Source of the DNA: JANOYC01 sp031428675
GTDB taxonomy: Bacteria; Actinomycetota; Actinomycetes; Actinomycetales; Microbacteriaceae
Length of the DNA stretch: 46,034 bases
Assembly (NCBI GenBank): GCA_031428675.1
Contig: JANOYC010000132.1
Location: forward strand, 1-46,034
Direction: 5' to 3'
Shown: positions 9,947-19,347 of the stretch, piece by piece
Position numbering within the stretch: position 1 is the stretch's first letter
How the letters are laid out: each line of letters begins with the position of its first letter
Translations under genes and position numbers: made by a program
Notes under the pieces: model-generated
Databases searched by the model: none
Seen by the model: the letters and a program-made list of their open reading frames with translations, nothing else
What the model was told of the DNA's origin: nothing

Positions 9947-10738
9947 CTATTCGTCGCTCGACGTCCAGAACAGTCCGGGCGTCGTGAGGTTCTCCGGCAC
10001 TTGAGCAGCGGCTTCACTGTCGACGAAGAACACCGTGCGCTTTCTGCCCTTCACGCCGGATGCCGGGACCTGATTTCGGCTCGCTCCAGCGAGAGCGAGT
10101 CCCAGCGCGGACGCCTTGTCGACACCGGCGAGGATCAACCATACGCGCTCCGACGAATTGATCGCCGGAAGGGTGAGGCTGAGTCGTTCGGGAGGAGGTT
10201 TCGGCGAGTTACGAACGGCGATGACCGGCAACTCGCGCTCACGCACGCCTTCCATCTCAGGGAAGAGTGACGCGACGTGCCCGTCAGGGCCCACGCCGAG
10301 CAAAGTGATAGCAAACAGCGGCAGAACCGCGCCTTCTTCGGCGTGGTCCGCGAGCTCAACGGCGTAGGCGCTGGCAGCCTCATCAAGCGACATGCCCTCA
10401 TCAGACGCCGGAAACGGGTGCACCCTCGATTCGTCGAGGGAGATGTGATTCAGCAGGGCATCGCGGGCCTGCTGATCGTTGCGTTCGGCGTGTCCACCGG
10501 GAACCCACCGCTCGTCTCCCCACCAGAACTCGACCCGCGTCCAGTCGATCATGTCGCGCGCGGCGCTGTTGTTGATCGCCTCGAGCACGGCGATACCCAT
10601 GGATCCGCCGGTCAGCACGACGTGAGCCACGTCCCGCTCGTCGAGAATATCCACCAATTTCGTGATGTAGCGAGCGGCGACCGCCCCGGCGAGGGCGGGC
10701 TTGTCGGGGTGAAGAAGCACCCTGCGTTCGTTAGTCAC
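9947..10738 (-). CDS. pgl: 6-phosphogluconolactonase
   Basis: Hydrolyses 6-phosphogluconolactone, the second step of the oxidative pentose phosphate pathway. The protein is 263 residues, SIS-like fold of the glucosamine-6-phosphate isomerase superfamily. Motifs include VLTGGSMG, FWWGDERWVP and LLGVGPDGHVASLFP. The start is GTG (10736-10738), 12 bases after the opcA stop. It is the last gene of the tkt-tal-pgi-zwf-opcA-pgl operon and runs into the shared terminator at 9896-9930. Confidence 0.95.
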   Translation of the reverse strand: MTNERRVLLHPDKPALAGAVAARYITKLVDILDERDVAHVVLTGGSMGIAVLEAINNSAARDMIDWTRVEFWWGDERWVPGGHAERNDQQARDALLNHISLDESRVHPFPASDEGMSLDEAASAYAVELADHAEEGAVLPLFAITLLGVGPDGHVASLFPEMEGVRERELPVIAVRNSPKPPPERLSLTLPAINSSERVWLILAGVDKASALGLALAGASRNQVPASGVKGRKRTVFFVDSEAAAQVPENLTTPGLFWTSSDE

Positions 10739-10750
10739 GGGTATGTTGCC

Positions 10751-11746
10751 TTATTTCTGAGTCAGAGCGGTGGTTCCGGCAGCGCTCGTCGGCGTGGTCG
10801 CCGACGACAGGGTGGAGCGGGTACCGAGTTGCCCGAGTCCATTCTGGATGACTTCGCCGAACAAGTCATCCGGGTCGAGTCGACGCAGTTCCTCAGAAAG
10901 GCAGTCACGAAGACTCCGGCGGGGAAGTGCGATGTCGTGGGTGGGCTGGTCCGGCTGCACGAGGGTCGCGATATTGGCCATCGTGCGCGCGAGCCCGATG
11001 ACCCCATTCTCACGCGTCAACTCCACACCCTGGATACCACTCGAGCCATGAGACATGCCCGACACCGCGAGCGTCACGGGCACCTTGAGCTGCAGTTGCA
11101 ACCACGCTGCAAGAAGCACCGTCGACGGGGAATCGATGGAACCGTGCACCTCGATGCCGGTCACTGGAAGATACGGCGGCTGATCCAGCACTGCGGCCAA
11201 TTGTGCCCGCCACAGGGTGAGTCGAGTCCACGCGAAGTCGGAATCGCCCGGTTGATATGTCGACGAAAGGTGCTCTAACGCCGCGAGCGGGTCATCGCTC
11301 GACGCCGCATCGGTAATGCGACGCTGCGCGATCTTGCCGAGTTCGGATTGGGCTGCGACGTCAGGCGCCGCACCCGGCCACCACGCTACGACGGGGGCGT
11401 CGGGGAGCAGCAGCCCCATGACGAGACCCTCCTGGTCGGAGGCCGCATCACCGAGAGCGCGAACGATGATGACCTCGCTCGCGCCGGCGTCTCCGCCGAC
11501 ACGGATCTGTGCATCGATGCGCGGTTCGGTAACCTCGTCTGCCGACGTCGATACCACGATCACGCGCATGGGGTGTTCCCGCGACGCTTCGTTCGCAGCC
11601 TCGATGGCCTCCTCTTCGTCGGCTCGTGAGGCCGAGATCACCAAGGTGAGCACGCGCCCCAACGCAACGGCGCCTCCCTCCTCGCGGATCTTGACCAGAG
11701 TCTTCGAGATATCGCTCGTTGTGGTGTTAGGCAGGTCGACGATCAT
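10751..11746 (-). CDS. opcA: glucose-6-phosphate dehydrogenase assembly protein OpcA
   Basis: OpcA is required for activity of glucose-6-phosphate dehydrogenase in actinobacteria and cyanobacteria. The protein is 331 residues. It includes the conserved PDAPVVAWWPG segment and a C-terminal half with SGIQGVELTRENG. The ATG at 11744-11746 is chosen over an ATG 12 bases upstream. It makes the typical 4-base ATGA overlap with the zwf stop and has GGAGG five bases upstream. Adjacency to zwf supports the assignment. Confidence 0.95.
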   Translation of the reverse strand: MIVDLPNTTTSDISKTLVKIREEGGAVALGRVLTLVISASRADEEEAIEAANEASREHPMRVIVVSTSADEVTEPRIDAQIRVGGDAGASEVIIVRALGDAASDQEGLVMGLLLPDAPVVAWWPGAAPDVAAQSELGKIAQRRITDAASSDDPLAALEHLSSTYQPGDSDFAWTRLTLWRAQLAAVLDQPPYLPVTGIEVHGSIDSPSTVLLAAWLQLQLKVPVTLAVSGMSHGSSGIQGVELTRENGVIGLARTMANIATLVQPDQPTHDIALPRRSLRDCLSEELRRLDPDDLFGEVIQNGLGQLGTRSTLSSATTPTSAAGTTALTQK

Positions 11747-13284
11747 GGACGCCTCCATTTGCGGCCGTCGCGGGCCAGAAGTTTATCGGCGGAATCCGGA
11801 CCCCAGCTGCCCGGCTTGTACTGTTCCGGCTGTCCTTGTGTCGCCCAGAACTCCTCGATGGGGTCGAGGATCTTCCAACTGAGCTCGACCTCTTCGTGCC
11901 GGGGGAACAGCGGCGGGTCGCCGAGAAGAACGTCGAGGATGAGCCGCTCATACGCTTCCGGGCTCGCCTCGGTGAATGCGTGTCCGTACCCGAAGTCCAT
12001 GGTCACGTCACGCACTTGCATTCCGGCACCGGGAACCTTCGAGCCGAAGCGAATGGTGACACCTTCGTCCGGCTGCACGCGAATCACCAGGGCGTTCTGC
12101 CCGAGGGCTGACATCTGGCTCTCCGCGAAGAGGTACTGCGGAGCACGCTTGAATACCACCGCGATCTCGGTCACACGGCGACCGAGGCGTTTTCCCGCCC
12201 GGAGGTAGAACGGCACGCCGGCCCACCGACGAGTGCCGATGTCGAGTCTCATTGCGGCGTAGGTCTCGGTGAGCGACTGCGGATCCATTCCGTCCTCGTC
12301 GAGGAAACCGAGTACCTTCTGCCCGCCCTGCCAACCGCCCGCGTACTGCCCGCGTGCTGTCGAGGTCGACAAGTCTTTCGGAAGTCGAACCGCCGAGAGA
12401 ACCTTCTCCTTCTCCGCGCGGAGGTCGCTCGCATCGAACGACACGGGTTCCTCCATCGCCGTCAGCGCCAGCAACTGCAGGAGGTGGTTTTGGATCACGT
12501 CGCGCGCAGCGCCGATGCCGTCGTAGTAGCCCGCGCGACCGCCGACTCCGATGTCTTCGGCCATCGTGATCTGCACGTGGTCGACGTACTTCGAATTCCA
12601 GATCGGTTCATACAACTGGTTCGCGAAGCGGAGGGCCAGGATGTTCTGAACCGTCTCCTTGCCCAGGTAATGGTCGATCCGGAAGACGCTGTCGGGCGGG
12701 AATACCGACTCCACCACGTCGTTCAACTCACGCGCGGTGGTCAGGTCACTGCCGAAGGGCTTCTCGATGACCACGCGTCGCCACTGACCGTTCTTTTGCT
12801 CGGCAAGACCGGATCGGCGCAACTGCTCGGTCACCTGTGGGAACGATTTCGGCGGGATCGACAAGTAGAACGCGTGGTTGCCCATCGTTCCGCGGTTCTT
12901 GTCGAGGTCTGCGATCGTTGCCTTCAATTTCTCGAACGCCGCGGCATCGTCGAATTCGCCCTGAACGAAGCGCACGCCCTGACTGAGTTGGCGCCAGACA
13001 TCCTCGTGGAATGGCGTGCGGGCGTACTTCTTGACCGAATCGTGAACGACTTTCTCGAAGTCTTGGTCTTCCCATTCGCGGCGGGCGAACCCGACGAGGG
13101 CGAAGCCCGGAGGCAGCAGCCCACGATTGGCGAGGTCGTAGACCGCCGGCATGAGCTTCTTCCGCGACAGGTCGCCCGTCACCCCGAAGATGATAAGGCC
13201 GCTCGGTCCGGCAATGCGGTTCAGGCGACGGTCGGAAGCCAACCGCAACGGATTGAAATCGGGCGTGATATCCACCGGGGACAT
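11743..13284 (-). CDS. zwf: glucose-6-phosphate 1-dehydrogenase
   Basis: Oxidises glucose 6-phosphate to 6-phosphogluconolactone with NADP, the entry to the pentose phosphate pathway. The protein is 513 residues. The Rossmann segment IIFGVTGDLSRKKLMPAVY is near the N-terminus, and the active-site motif RIDHYLGKETVQN lies mid-protein. Length is normal. The 3' end overlaps the opcA start by 4 bases, so the enzyme and its assembly factor are translated together. Confidence 0.97.
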   Translation of the reverse strand: MSPVDITPDFNPLRLASDRRLNRIAGPSGLIIFGVTGDLSRKKLMPAVYDLANRGLLPPGFALVGFARREWEDQDFEKVVHDSVKKYARTPFHEDVWRQLSQGVRFVQGEFDDAAAFEKLKATIADLDKNRGTMGNHAFYLSIPPKSFPQVTEQLRRSGLAEQKNGQWRRVVIEKPFGSDLTTARELNDVVESVFPPDSVFRIDHYLGKETVQNILALRFANQLYEPIWNSKYVDHVQITMAEDIGVGGRAGYYDGIGAARDVIQNHLLQLLALTAMEEPVSFDASDLRAEKEKVLSAVRLPKDLSTSTARGQYAGGWQGGQKVLGFLDEDGMDPQSLTETYAAMRLDIGTRRWAGVPFYLRAGKRLGRRVTEIAVVFKRAPQYLFAESQMSALGQNALVIRVQPDEGVTIRFGSKVPGAGMQVRDVTMDFGYGHAFTEASPEAYERLILDVLLGDPPLFPRHEEVELSWKILDPIEEFWATQGQPEQYKPGSWGPDSADKLLARDGRKWRRP

Positions 13285-13325
13285 ACGACTCCTTGGTGCT
13301 AGTTCGACGTGGCGTGCAGGGCTCG

Positions 13326-14927
13326 CTAGGAAGCGAGTGCCTTGCGTAGCGCAGGAAGTACCGTGGCCACGTCGTCAACGGTAATGGTGAGGACCGGGCA
13401 GCCGTGTTCGGCGAGCACGACAGCGTCGCCGGCGGCCTGGGCCTGGATGAGCTGTCCGAAGGTGAACGGTCGACCTGGGATCTCGACGTCGTCGGCGGTG
13501 TTCTGCGTGATCTGCAGGAATACGCCGATCGCAGGACCGCCCTTGTGGAACTGTCCGGTGGAGTGCAAGAAACGCGGTCCCCAACCGAAAGTCACTGGAC
13601 GCGAAGAAGCGGCAGCCGCGAGGTCGCGAAGCTGCGCGAGCTCGGCGTGCGCCACGCGATCGACATAGGCCTGGATGGAGATGTATCCGCTCTCGGGGAC
13701 AGTCGCGAGGAGTGCGCGAACGGCCTCACCGATCGTCGACACGCCGCCGACGACATCGGCAGTGCCGCGCACTTCGAGTCCATCGTCGACGAAGGCGGGT
13801 GCCTCCGGTTCGGGTCGCGCATCGAGCAAGCTACGCGCGGCGATCTTGGCCGATTCCACGTCCGGCTGGTCGAACGGGTTGATTCCGAGCAGCCGACCGG
13901 CGACCGCGACCGCGTATTGCCACGTGATCAGCTGGGCACCAAGCGTGCCCGCGATCTCGATCTCACCATCCGCGACGTGCTTCGTGTCGTGCCAGTCCCG
14001 GACCAGCCGCACAACCTGCACGTCAGGCAGGTTGAGTGACAATTCGGGAGCGTTCTTCTCGAGAACCACGGGAAGCAGGCCGCGGCCCAGCTTGCCGGTC
14101 GATTCCGCGATGAGCTGCTCGGCCCAATCCGCGAAGCCCACGATGTGAGTACCGTCGGCGACAATCGCAAGCTTGTCCTTCAACGGACGCGTTCCGGCAA
14201 TCGCCGCACCCAGAACGAGTCCCGGATTCGACCGGGAGTCGATCGCGAGCTCCACGAGCTCTGCCTCCGCCTCATCGAGGAGTTCCTCGATGTCCACTCC
14301 AGCGAGACCGGAGGGGACCAGTCCGAAGGCGGTGAGCGCCGAGAAGCGACCGCCGACATTGGGATCGGCGTTGAAAACGCGGTAGCCGGCCTCGCGGGCG
14401 GCAACGTCGAGCGGCGATCCCGGGTCGGTGACGATCACGATTCGCTCAACCGGGTCGATGCCGATCGCGTGGAAAGCCTCCTCGAAAGCACGCTTCTGGC
14501 TGTCAGTCTCTACAGTGCCGCCAGACTTCGACGACACGACGACGGCCGTATCTTCCAAGCGGTCAGCGAGGGCGGCCGCGACCTGCCCGGGCGCCGTCGA
14601 GTCAAGCACGGTGAGTTCTACCCCGTACGTGCTCGTGATGACCTCGGGAGCAAGCGACGATCCACCCATTCCGCAGAGCACGATGTGCTTGACGCCCTCG
14701 GAGCGGAGCTTGTCGCGCAAGGCGAGGATTTCCGGAACCAGGGGAGTGGAGATCGACACGGATTCGGTCCAGCCGAGACGTTTCGCCGATTCTTCTTCGG
14801 CGTCTGGTCCCCACAGGGTCTCGTCCTGGTTGGTGATGCGGCTCGCGACGAGGTCGCTGACGAGCTGAGGCACTACGCGGTCGACGGCTTCCGCCGCTGC
14901 TCCGCTGACAGCGACCTTCAGGCTCAC
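13326..14927 (-). CDS. pgi: glucose-6-phosphate isomerase (actinobacterial tal-pgi type)
   Basis: Interconverts glucose 6-phosphate and fructose 6-phosphate, linking glycolysis to the pentose phosphate branch. The protein is 533 residues with two SIS sugar-isomerase domains. The first contains LCGMGGSSLAPEV, VVSSKSGGTVETDS and NVGGRFSALTAFG. The assignment rests on these motifs and on the conserved tkt-tal-pgi-zwf-opcA-pgl order. The GTG start overlaps the tal stop in a GTGA arrangement. A second, classical pgi elsewhere in the genome cannot be excluded. Confidence 0.9.
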   Translation of the reverse strand: MSLKVAVSGAAAEAVDRVVPQLVSDLVASRITNQDETLWGPDAEEESAKRLGWTESVSISTPLVPEILALRDKLRSEGVKHIVLCGMGGSSLAPEVITSTYGVELTVLDSTAPGQVAAALADRLEDTAVVVSSKSGGTVETDSQKRAFEEAFHAIGIDPVERIVIVTDPGSPLDVAAREAGYRVFNADPNVGGRFSALTAFGLVPSGLAGVDIEELLDEAEAELVELAIDSRSNPGLVLGAAIAGTRPLKDKLAIVADGTHIVGFADWAEQLIAESTGKLGRGLLPVVLEKNAPELSLNLPDVQVVRLVRDWHDTKHVADGEIEIAGTLGAQLITWQYAVAVAGRLLGINPFDQPDVESAKIAARSLLDARPEPEAPAFVDDGLEVRGTADVVGGVSTIGEAVRALLATVPESGYISIQAYVDRVAHAELAQLRDLAAAASSRPVTFGWGPRFLHSTGQFHKGGPAIGVFLQITQNTADDVEIPGRPFTFGQLIQAQAAGDAVVLAEHGCPVLTITVDDVATVLPALRKALAS

Positions 14928-16030
14928 TTCGCGGCCTCGAGCGCCGCGGTCACAGTGTCGAGCAATTCGTTCCAGGAGACGATGAACTTCTCAACGCCCT
15001 CTTTCTCGAGCAACTGCGTCACGTCGTCGTAGGACACGCCGAGCGCGGCAATGGCATCGAGCACCTCGTTGGCGTCGCCATAGAAACCGGTGACCCGGTC
15101 TCCCTCGATAACGCCGTGGTCGAAGGTCGCTTCCAGCGTCTTCTCGGGCATGGTGTTCACCGTCTCGGCAACCGCGAGCTCGGTGACGTACAGGGTGTCG
15201 GGGAGACTCGGGTCCTTGACGCCAGTCGACGCCCACAGTGGCCGCTGCTTGTTGGCACCGGCGTTCAGCAGGGTCGTCGCGCGCTCCGAAGCGAATTCTG
15301 ACTCGTATGCCTCGTAGGCCAGACGGGCGTTTGCAATGCCGGCCTTGCTCTTGAGCGCGACAGCTTCATCCGTGCCGATCGCGTCGAGTCGCTTGTCGAA
15401 CTCGGTGTCGACGCGCGAGACGAAGAACGATGCAACAGAGTGGATCGTCGACAGGTCGATGCCAGCCGAGTGCGCCTTCTCCAGCCCAGCGAGGTAGGCA
15501 TCGATGACAGCGCGGTAACGTTCGAGGCTGAAGATCAGGGTCACGTTCACGCTGATACCCGAGCCGATGACCTCGGTGATCGCCTCAAGACCCTCGACCG
15601 TTGCTGGAATCTTGATCATGGCGTTCGGGCGGTTGACCTTAGCCCACAACTGCTTCGCCTGATCGATGGTGGCGGCCGCGTTGTGCGCGAGCCCAGGTTC
15701 GACCTCGATCGACACGCGGCCGTCGAAGCCCTGCGTCGAGTCGTAGATGTCACGGAAGATGTCGCTTGCGTTCGCGACGTCGTCCGTCGTGATTTCAAAC
15801 ACGGCTTCGGTGACGCTCTTACCCGCAGCTGCGAGTTCGGCGACCTGAGCGTCGTACGCCTCGCCTTTCGCGAGAGCGCTCGCGAAGATCGTCGGGTTGG
15901 TGGTGACGCCGACGACGTTGCGTTCGGCAATGATCTTCTGGAGTCCTCCGGAAGCGATCCGCTCGCGAGAGAGGTCGTCGAGCCAGATGCTCACACCGAG
16001 CGAGGACAGTTGTTCAGTTGACGTAGTCAT
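14924..16030 (-). CDS. tal: transaldolase
   Basis: Transfers a dihydroxyacetone unit between sedoheptulose 7-phosphate and glyceraldehyde 3-phosphate. The protein is 368 residues, the long class of transaldolase found in actinobacteria. Motifs are VSIWLDDLSRERI, GVTTNPTIFA and the Schiff-base lysine in NAMIKIPAT. The ATG has AGGAAG a few bases upstream. It lies 27 bases after tkt and overlaps pgi by 4 bases. Confidence 0.96.
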   Translation of the reverse strand: MTTSTEQLSSLGVSIWLDDLSRERIASGGLQKIIAERNVVGVTTNPTIFASALAKGEAYDAQVAELAAAGKSVTEAVFEITTDDVANASDIFRDIYDSTQGFDGRVSIEVEPGLAHNAAATIDQAKQLWAKVNRPNAMIKIPATVEGLEAITEVIGSGISVNVTLIFSLERYRAVIDAYLAGLEKAHSAGIDLSTIHSVASFFVSRVDTEFDKRLDAIGTDEAVALKSKAGIANARLAYEAYESEFASERATTLLNAGANKQRPLWASTGVKDPSLPDTLYVTELAVAETVNTMPEKTLEATFDHGVIEGDRVTGFYGDANEVLDAIAALGVSYDDVTQLLEKEGVEKFIVSWNELLDTVTAALEAAK

Positions 16031-16057
16031 GTGTTTCTTCCTACTTGCTCGAGGGAT

Positions 16058-18151
16058 TTACTGTGCTGCGATGGATTCGCGGGCCGCGGCGGCCGCGGCT
16101 TCGGCGGTGATGCCGAACTCGCGGAACAGCGTCTGGTAGTCCGCGGATGCGCCGAAATGCTCAATGGATACGCTGCGGCCCTTGTCACCAACGATCGGAC
16201 GCCAGCTCAGGTCGATCCCCGCCTCGATCGATACGCGAGCGCCGACGGATGCGGGGAGCACCGATTCCCGGTATTCCTCGCTCTGCTCGGCGAACCACTC
16301 GAGGCTCGGTGCAGACACGACGCGGGCGTTCACGCCCTCGGCCTTCAGTTGTTCGCGCGCTGCCACCGCGACCTGCACCTCGGAACCAGTCGCGATGAAG
16401 ATGACGTCTGGGGTTCCGTTCGGTGCCTCGGCCAGAATGTACGCACCGCGAGCGACGTGCTTGGCTGCGGCGAAGGTCTCGCCCGACGCCGCATCGTCGC
16501 CACGTTCGAATACCGGGAGATTCTGCCTGCTGAGGGCTATTCCCGCCGGGCCCTCACGGCGCTCGAGGATGGTCTTCCACGCCCATGCGGTCTCATTCGC
16601 ATCCGCGGGCCGCACGATCTCGAGGCCCGGGATGGCGCGCAGTGTCGCCAGCTGCTCGATCGGCTGGTGCGTCGGACCGTCTTCACCGAGGGCCACAGAG
16701 TCGTGGGTCCACACGTAAATCGCAGGCGACTTCATGAGCGCGGCAAGCCGAACCGCCGGGCGCATGTAGTCGCTGAAGATGAGGAAGGTACCGCCGAAGG
16801 GGCGAGTGTTTCCGTGGAGCACAATGCCGTTGAGGATCGATCCCATGGCGTGTTCGCGAATGCCGAAGTGCAAAACGCGACCATAGGGATTTCCGGTCCA
16901 CTCGTGCGTCGAGTGCTCGCTCGGGATGAACGAGCCACCGCCGTTGATCGTGGTGAGGTTCGACTCGGCGAGGTCGGATGACCCTCCCCACAGTTCCGGC
17001 ATGACGGCGGCGATGGCGTTGATCACCTTGCCCGATGCGGCACGAGTGGAAACGTCTTTGCCCGCTTCGAACTCCGGCAGCGCCGACTCAAGACCGGCCG
17101 GCGCAGCGCCAGAGAGAATGCGCTCGAGGAGCGACTTTCGATCGGGGTTGGCCGCGGCCCACGCGTCGAAGGCGGTCCGCCATTCAGCGTGTTGTTCGGC
17201 GCCGCGCTCGATGGCCTTCCGGGTGTGCGCGATGACCTCGTCCGCCACGACAAAGCTCTCGGCCGGATCGAAACCGAGCACCTCCTTGGTCGCAGCGAGT
17301 TCGTCGGCACCCAAAGCGGAACCGTGAATCTTGCCCGTGTTCTGCTTCTTCGGCGCCGGCCAGCCGATGATCGTTTTCAGGATGATCAGTGACGGCTTGG
17401 ACGTTTCGGCCTTGGCCGCCTCGAGCGCGTCGTTGAGCGCGTGGATGTCCTCTACGTACTCGCCCGTCTGCTTCCAGTCGACCGTTTGCACATCCCAGCC
17501 GTACGCGGTGTAGCGAGCGGCCACGTCTTCGGTGAAGGCGATGTTGGTGTCGTCCTCGATGGAAATCTGGTTGCTGTCGTAGATGGCAATGAGGTTGCCG
17601 AGCTGTTGGTGGCCGGCGAGCGAACCGGCTTCGCTCGTGACGCCCTCCTGCATGTCGCCGTCGCCGGCGATCACGTAGACGAAGTGGTCGAACGGGCTCT
17701 CGCCAGCGGCGGTGTCGGGGTCGAACAGGCCGCGTTCAAAGCGCGAGGCGTACGCGAAGCCGACGGCCGACGCTAGTCCCTGTCCGAGCGGACCGGTGGT
17801 GATCTCGACGCCGTCGGTGTGGCCGTACTCCGGGTGACCGGGAGTCTTCGAGCCCCAGGTTCGAAGCGCCTTGAGGTCATCGAGCTCGAGGCCATAGCCG
17901 CCGAGGTACAACTGCACGTACTGAGTCAGTGAGCTGTGACCCACGGAGAGAATGAATCGGTCACGACCGATCCATTCGTTGTCACTGGGGTCGCGTCGCA
18001 TCACCTTCTGGAACAGGAGGTAGGCGACGGGCGCCAAGCTCATCGCCGTGCCGGGATGGCCGTTGCCGACCTTCTCCACAGCATCCGCCGCGAGAACTCG
18101 CGCGGTGTTGACGGCCTTGTTGTCAATGGAATCCCATTGGAGAGCTGCCAC
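16058..18151 (-). CDS. tkt: transketolase
   Basis: Thiamine-diphosphate enzyme transferring two-carbon units in the non-oxidative pentose phosphate pathway. The protein is 697 residues from the chosen start. Motifs are KVGNGHPGTAMSLAP, the ThDP-binding AGDGDMQEGVTSEA, and the pyrimidine-domain THDSVALGEDGPTHQPIEQL. I chose the GTG (18149-18151), giving an N-terminus with AALQWDSIDNKAVNTARVLA as in relatives. An in-frame ATG 24 bases upstream (18173-18175) is possible. The longer open frame further upstream is unlikely to be coding. It is the first gene of the pentose phosphate operon. Confidence 0.96.
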   Translation of the reverse strand: MAALQWDSIDNKAVNTARVLAADAVEKVGNGHPGTAMSLAPVAYLLFQKVMRRDPSDNEWIGRDRFILSVGHSSLTQYVQLYLGGYGLELDDLKALRTWGSKTPGHPEYGHTDGVEITTGPLGQGLASAVGFAYASRFERGLFDPDTAAGESPFDHFVYVIAGDGDMQEGVTSEAGSLAGHQQLGNLIAIYDSNQISIEDDTNIAFTEDVAARYTAYGWDVQTVDWKQTGEYVEDIHALNDALEAAKAETSKPSLIILKTIIGWPAPKKQNTGKIHGSALGADELAATKEVLGFDPAESFVVADEVIAHTRKAIERGAEQHAEWRTAFDAWAAANPDRKSLLERILSGAAPAGLESALPEFEAGKDVSTRAASGKVINAIAAVMPELWGGSSDLAESNLTTINGGGSFIPSEHSTHEWTGNPYGRVLHFGIREHAMGSILNGIVLHGNTRPFGGTFLIFSDYMRPAVRLAALMKSPAIYVWTHDSVALGEDGPTHQPIEQLATLRAIPGLEIVRPADANETAWAWKTILERREGPAGIALSRQNLPVFERGDDAASGETFAAAKHVARGAYILAEAPNGTPDVIFIATGSEVQVAVAAREQLKAEGVNARVVSAPSLEWFAEQSEEYRESVLPASVGARVSIEAGIDLSWRPIVGDKGRSVSIEHFGASADYQTLFREFGITAEAAAAAARESIAAQ

Positions 18152-18426
18152 TTGGATTAATAACCCTTCGATCATTGCCCGCCAGCGGAGCTCAATCGAG
18201 TATCCGCCCGCGCGGTTTAGCCTGCCGTTGTCGTCAGCCACGACACCGCGGGCAAGGCAGACCGCGAGGAGTGGCGGTCTGGACTATGAGGTACCAGCGG
18301 CTGGCAAGCACACTCAGTATAGGGAACCAACGGTATTCCGAGAGCAATTCGGCTATGAGCCGTCGGTACGGCCGCACAGCAATCGCTTAGACTCGGGGCG
18401 GAAAGTCCTGCAGCCGAAGAGGAGTC
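18152..18426. promoter_or_regulatory. divergent intergenic region between tkt and ctaB
   Basis: 275 bases with no credible gene. It must hold the promoter of the tkt operon on the minus strand and of ctaB on the plus strand. It contains a 7-bp inverted repeat (arms 18259-18265 and 18274-18280, 8-base spacer), a possible operator or hairpin. A TAGACT hexamer lies at 18388-18393 (listed separately). I see no clear -35 for either gene. Confidence 0.5.
18388..18393 (+). promoter_or_regulatory. possible -10 element of ctaB
   Basis: TAGACT matches TANNNT and predicts a start site about 27 bases before the ctaB ATG. That leaves room for the ribosome binding site at 18417-18424. The -35 is weak. Confidence 0.35.
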
Positions 18427-19347
18427 ATGCACACTGCCGCGGAAAACCGCGTTGTTCCGAGCCAAATCGGGCCGATGCGGAAGGTCAAGGCGTATGTGGC
18501 CCTCACCAAGCCACGTGTCATTGAGTTACTTCTCGTGACAACAGCTCCAGTCATGATCCTCGCCCAGAACGGTCTCCCCAGCCTGTGGCTCGTGCTCGCA
18601 ACCCTCGCTGGCGGCGCTCTCAGCGCGGGATCGGCGAGTGCGTTCAACTGCTACATCGATCGCGACATCGATCGACTGATGAAGCGAACCCAGACCCGAC
18701 CGTTGGTCACCGGTGAGCTCTCCGATAAAGAGGCGCTGGTCTTCGCATGGACGATAGGGATCGCGTCGATTGCGTGGCTCGCAGTTTTCACCAACTGGCT
18801 CGCTGCATCCCTGTCGCTCGCCGCAATTCTCGTCTACGTGTTCGTCTACACACTGTGGCTTAAGCGGCGCACTGAGCAGAACATCATCTGGGGCGGAATC
18901 GCGGGATGTTTTCCGGTGCTCATCGGCTGGTCAGCCGTCACGGGTTCGCTCACCTGGACTCCGGTGATCCTCTTCGCCGTCGTCTTCCTGTGGACACCGC
19001 CGCACTACTGGCCGCTGTCGATGAAATACCGCGACGACTACGAGAACGCGCACGTGCCCATGCTCGCGGTGGTTCGCGGTCGTAGCGTAGTCGGCCTGCA
19101 GGTGATCCTTTACTCCTGGGCGACCGTCGCCTGTTCGCTGTTGCTGATCCCGGTTGCTCCGATGGGCCTGCTCTACACGGTTGTCGCAGTCGGCTCGGGC
19201 GCGTGGTTCATCGTCGAGTCACACCGCTTGTACGCTCGCGCCATTCGCCAAGAAGACCCGAAGCCGATGCGCGTCTTCCACAGTTCGATCAGCTACTTGA
19301 CGCTTGTCTTTCTGGCCGTCGGAATCGATCCCCTTCTTCCGTTCTAG
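18427..19347 (+). CDS. ctaB: protohaem IX farnesyltransferase (haem O synthase)
   Basis: Integral membrane UbiA-family prenyltransferase that adds a farnesyl group to haem B, giving haem O for the aa3-type oxidase. The protein is 306 residues with about eight or nine hydrophobic segments. The Asp-rich motif is in NCYIDRDIDRLMKRT and the second acidic motif is KYRDDYENAHVPML. The ATG has GAGGAG just upstream. The 3' end overlaps the convergent ctaA by 59 bases, with the haem O consumer facing its producer. Confidence 0.96.
   Translation: MHTAAENRVVPSQIGPMRKVKAYVALTKPRVIELLLVTTAPVMILAQNGLPSLWLVLATLAGGALSAGSASAFNCYIDRDIDRLMKRTQTRPLVTGELSDKEALVFAWTIGIASIAWLAVFTNWLAASLSLAAILVYVFVYTLWLKRRTEQNIIWGGIAGCFPVLIGWSAVTGSLTWTPVILFAVVFLWTPPHYWPLSMKYRDDYENAHVPMLAVVRGRSVVGLQVILYSWATVACSLLLIPVAPMGLLYTVVAVGSGAWFIVESHRLYARAIRQEDPKPMRVFHSSISYLTLVFLAVGIDPLLPF

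Noticed and set aside
10277..11278. 333-codon plus-strand frame over pgl and opcA
   Set aside because: Both minus-strand genes are well supported by motifs and operon order; this frame has no domain.
12484..13302. 272-codon plus-strand frame opposite zwf
   Set aside because: Shadow of the zwf codon bias, with no ribosome binding site and no motif.
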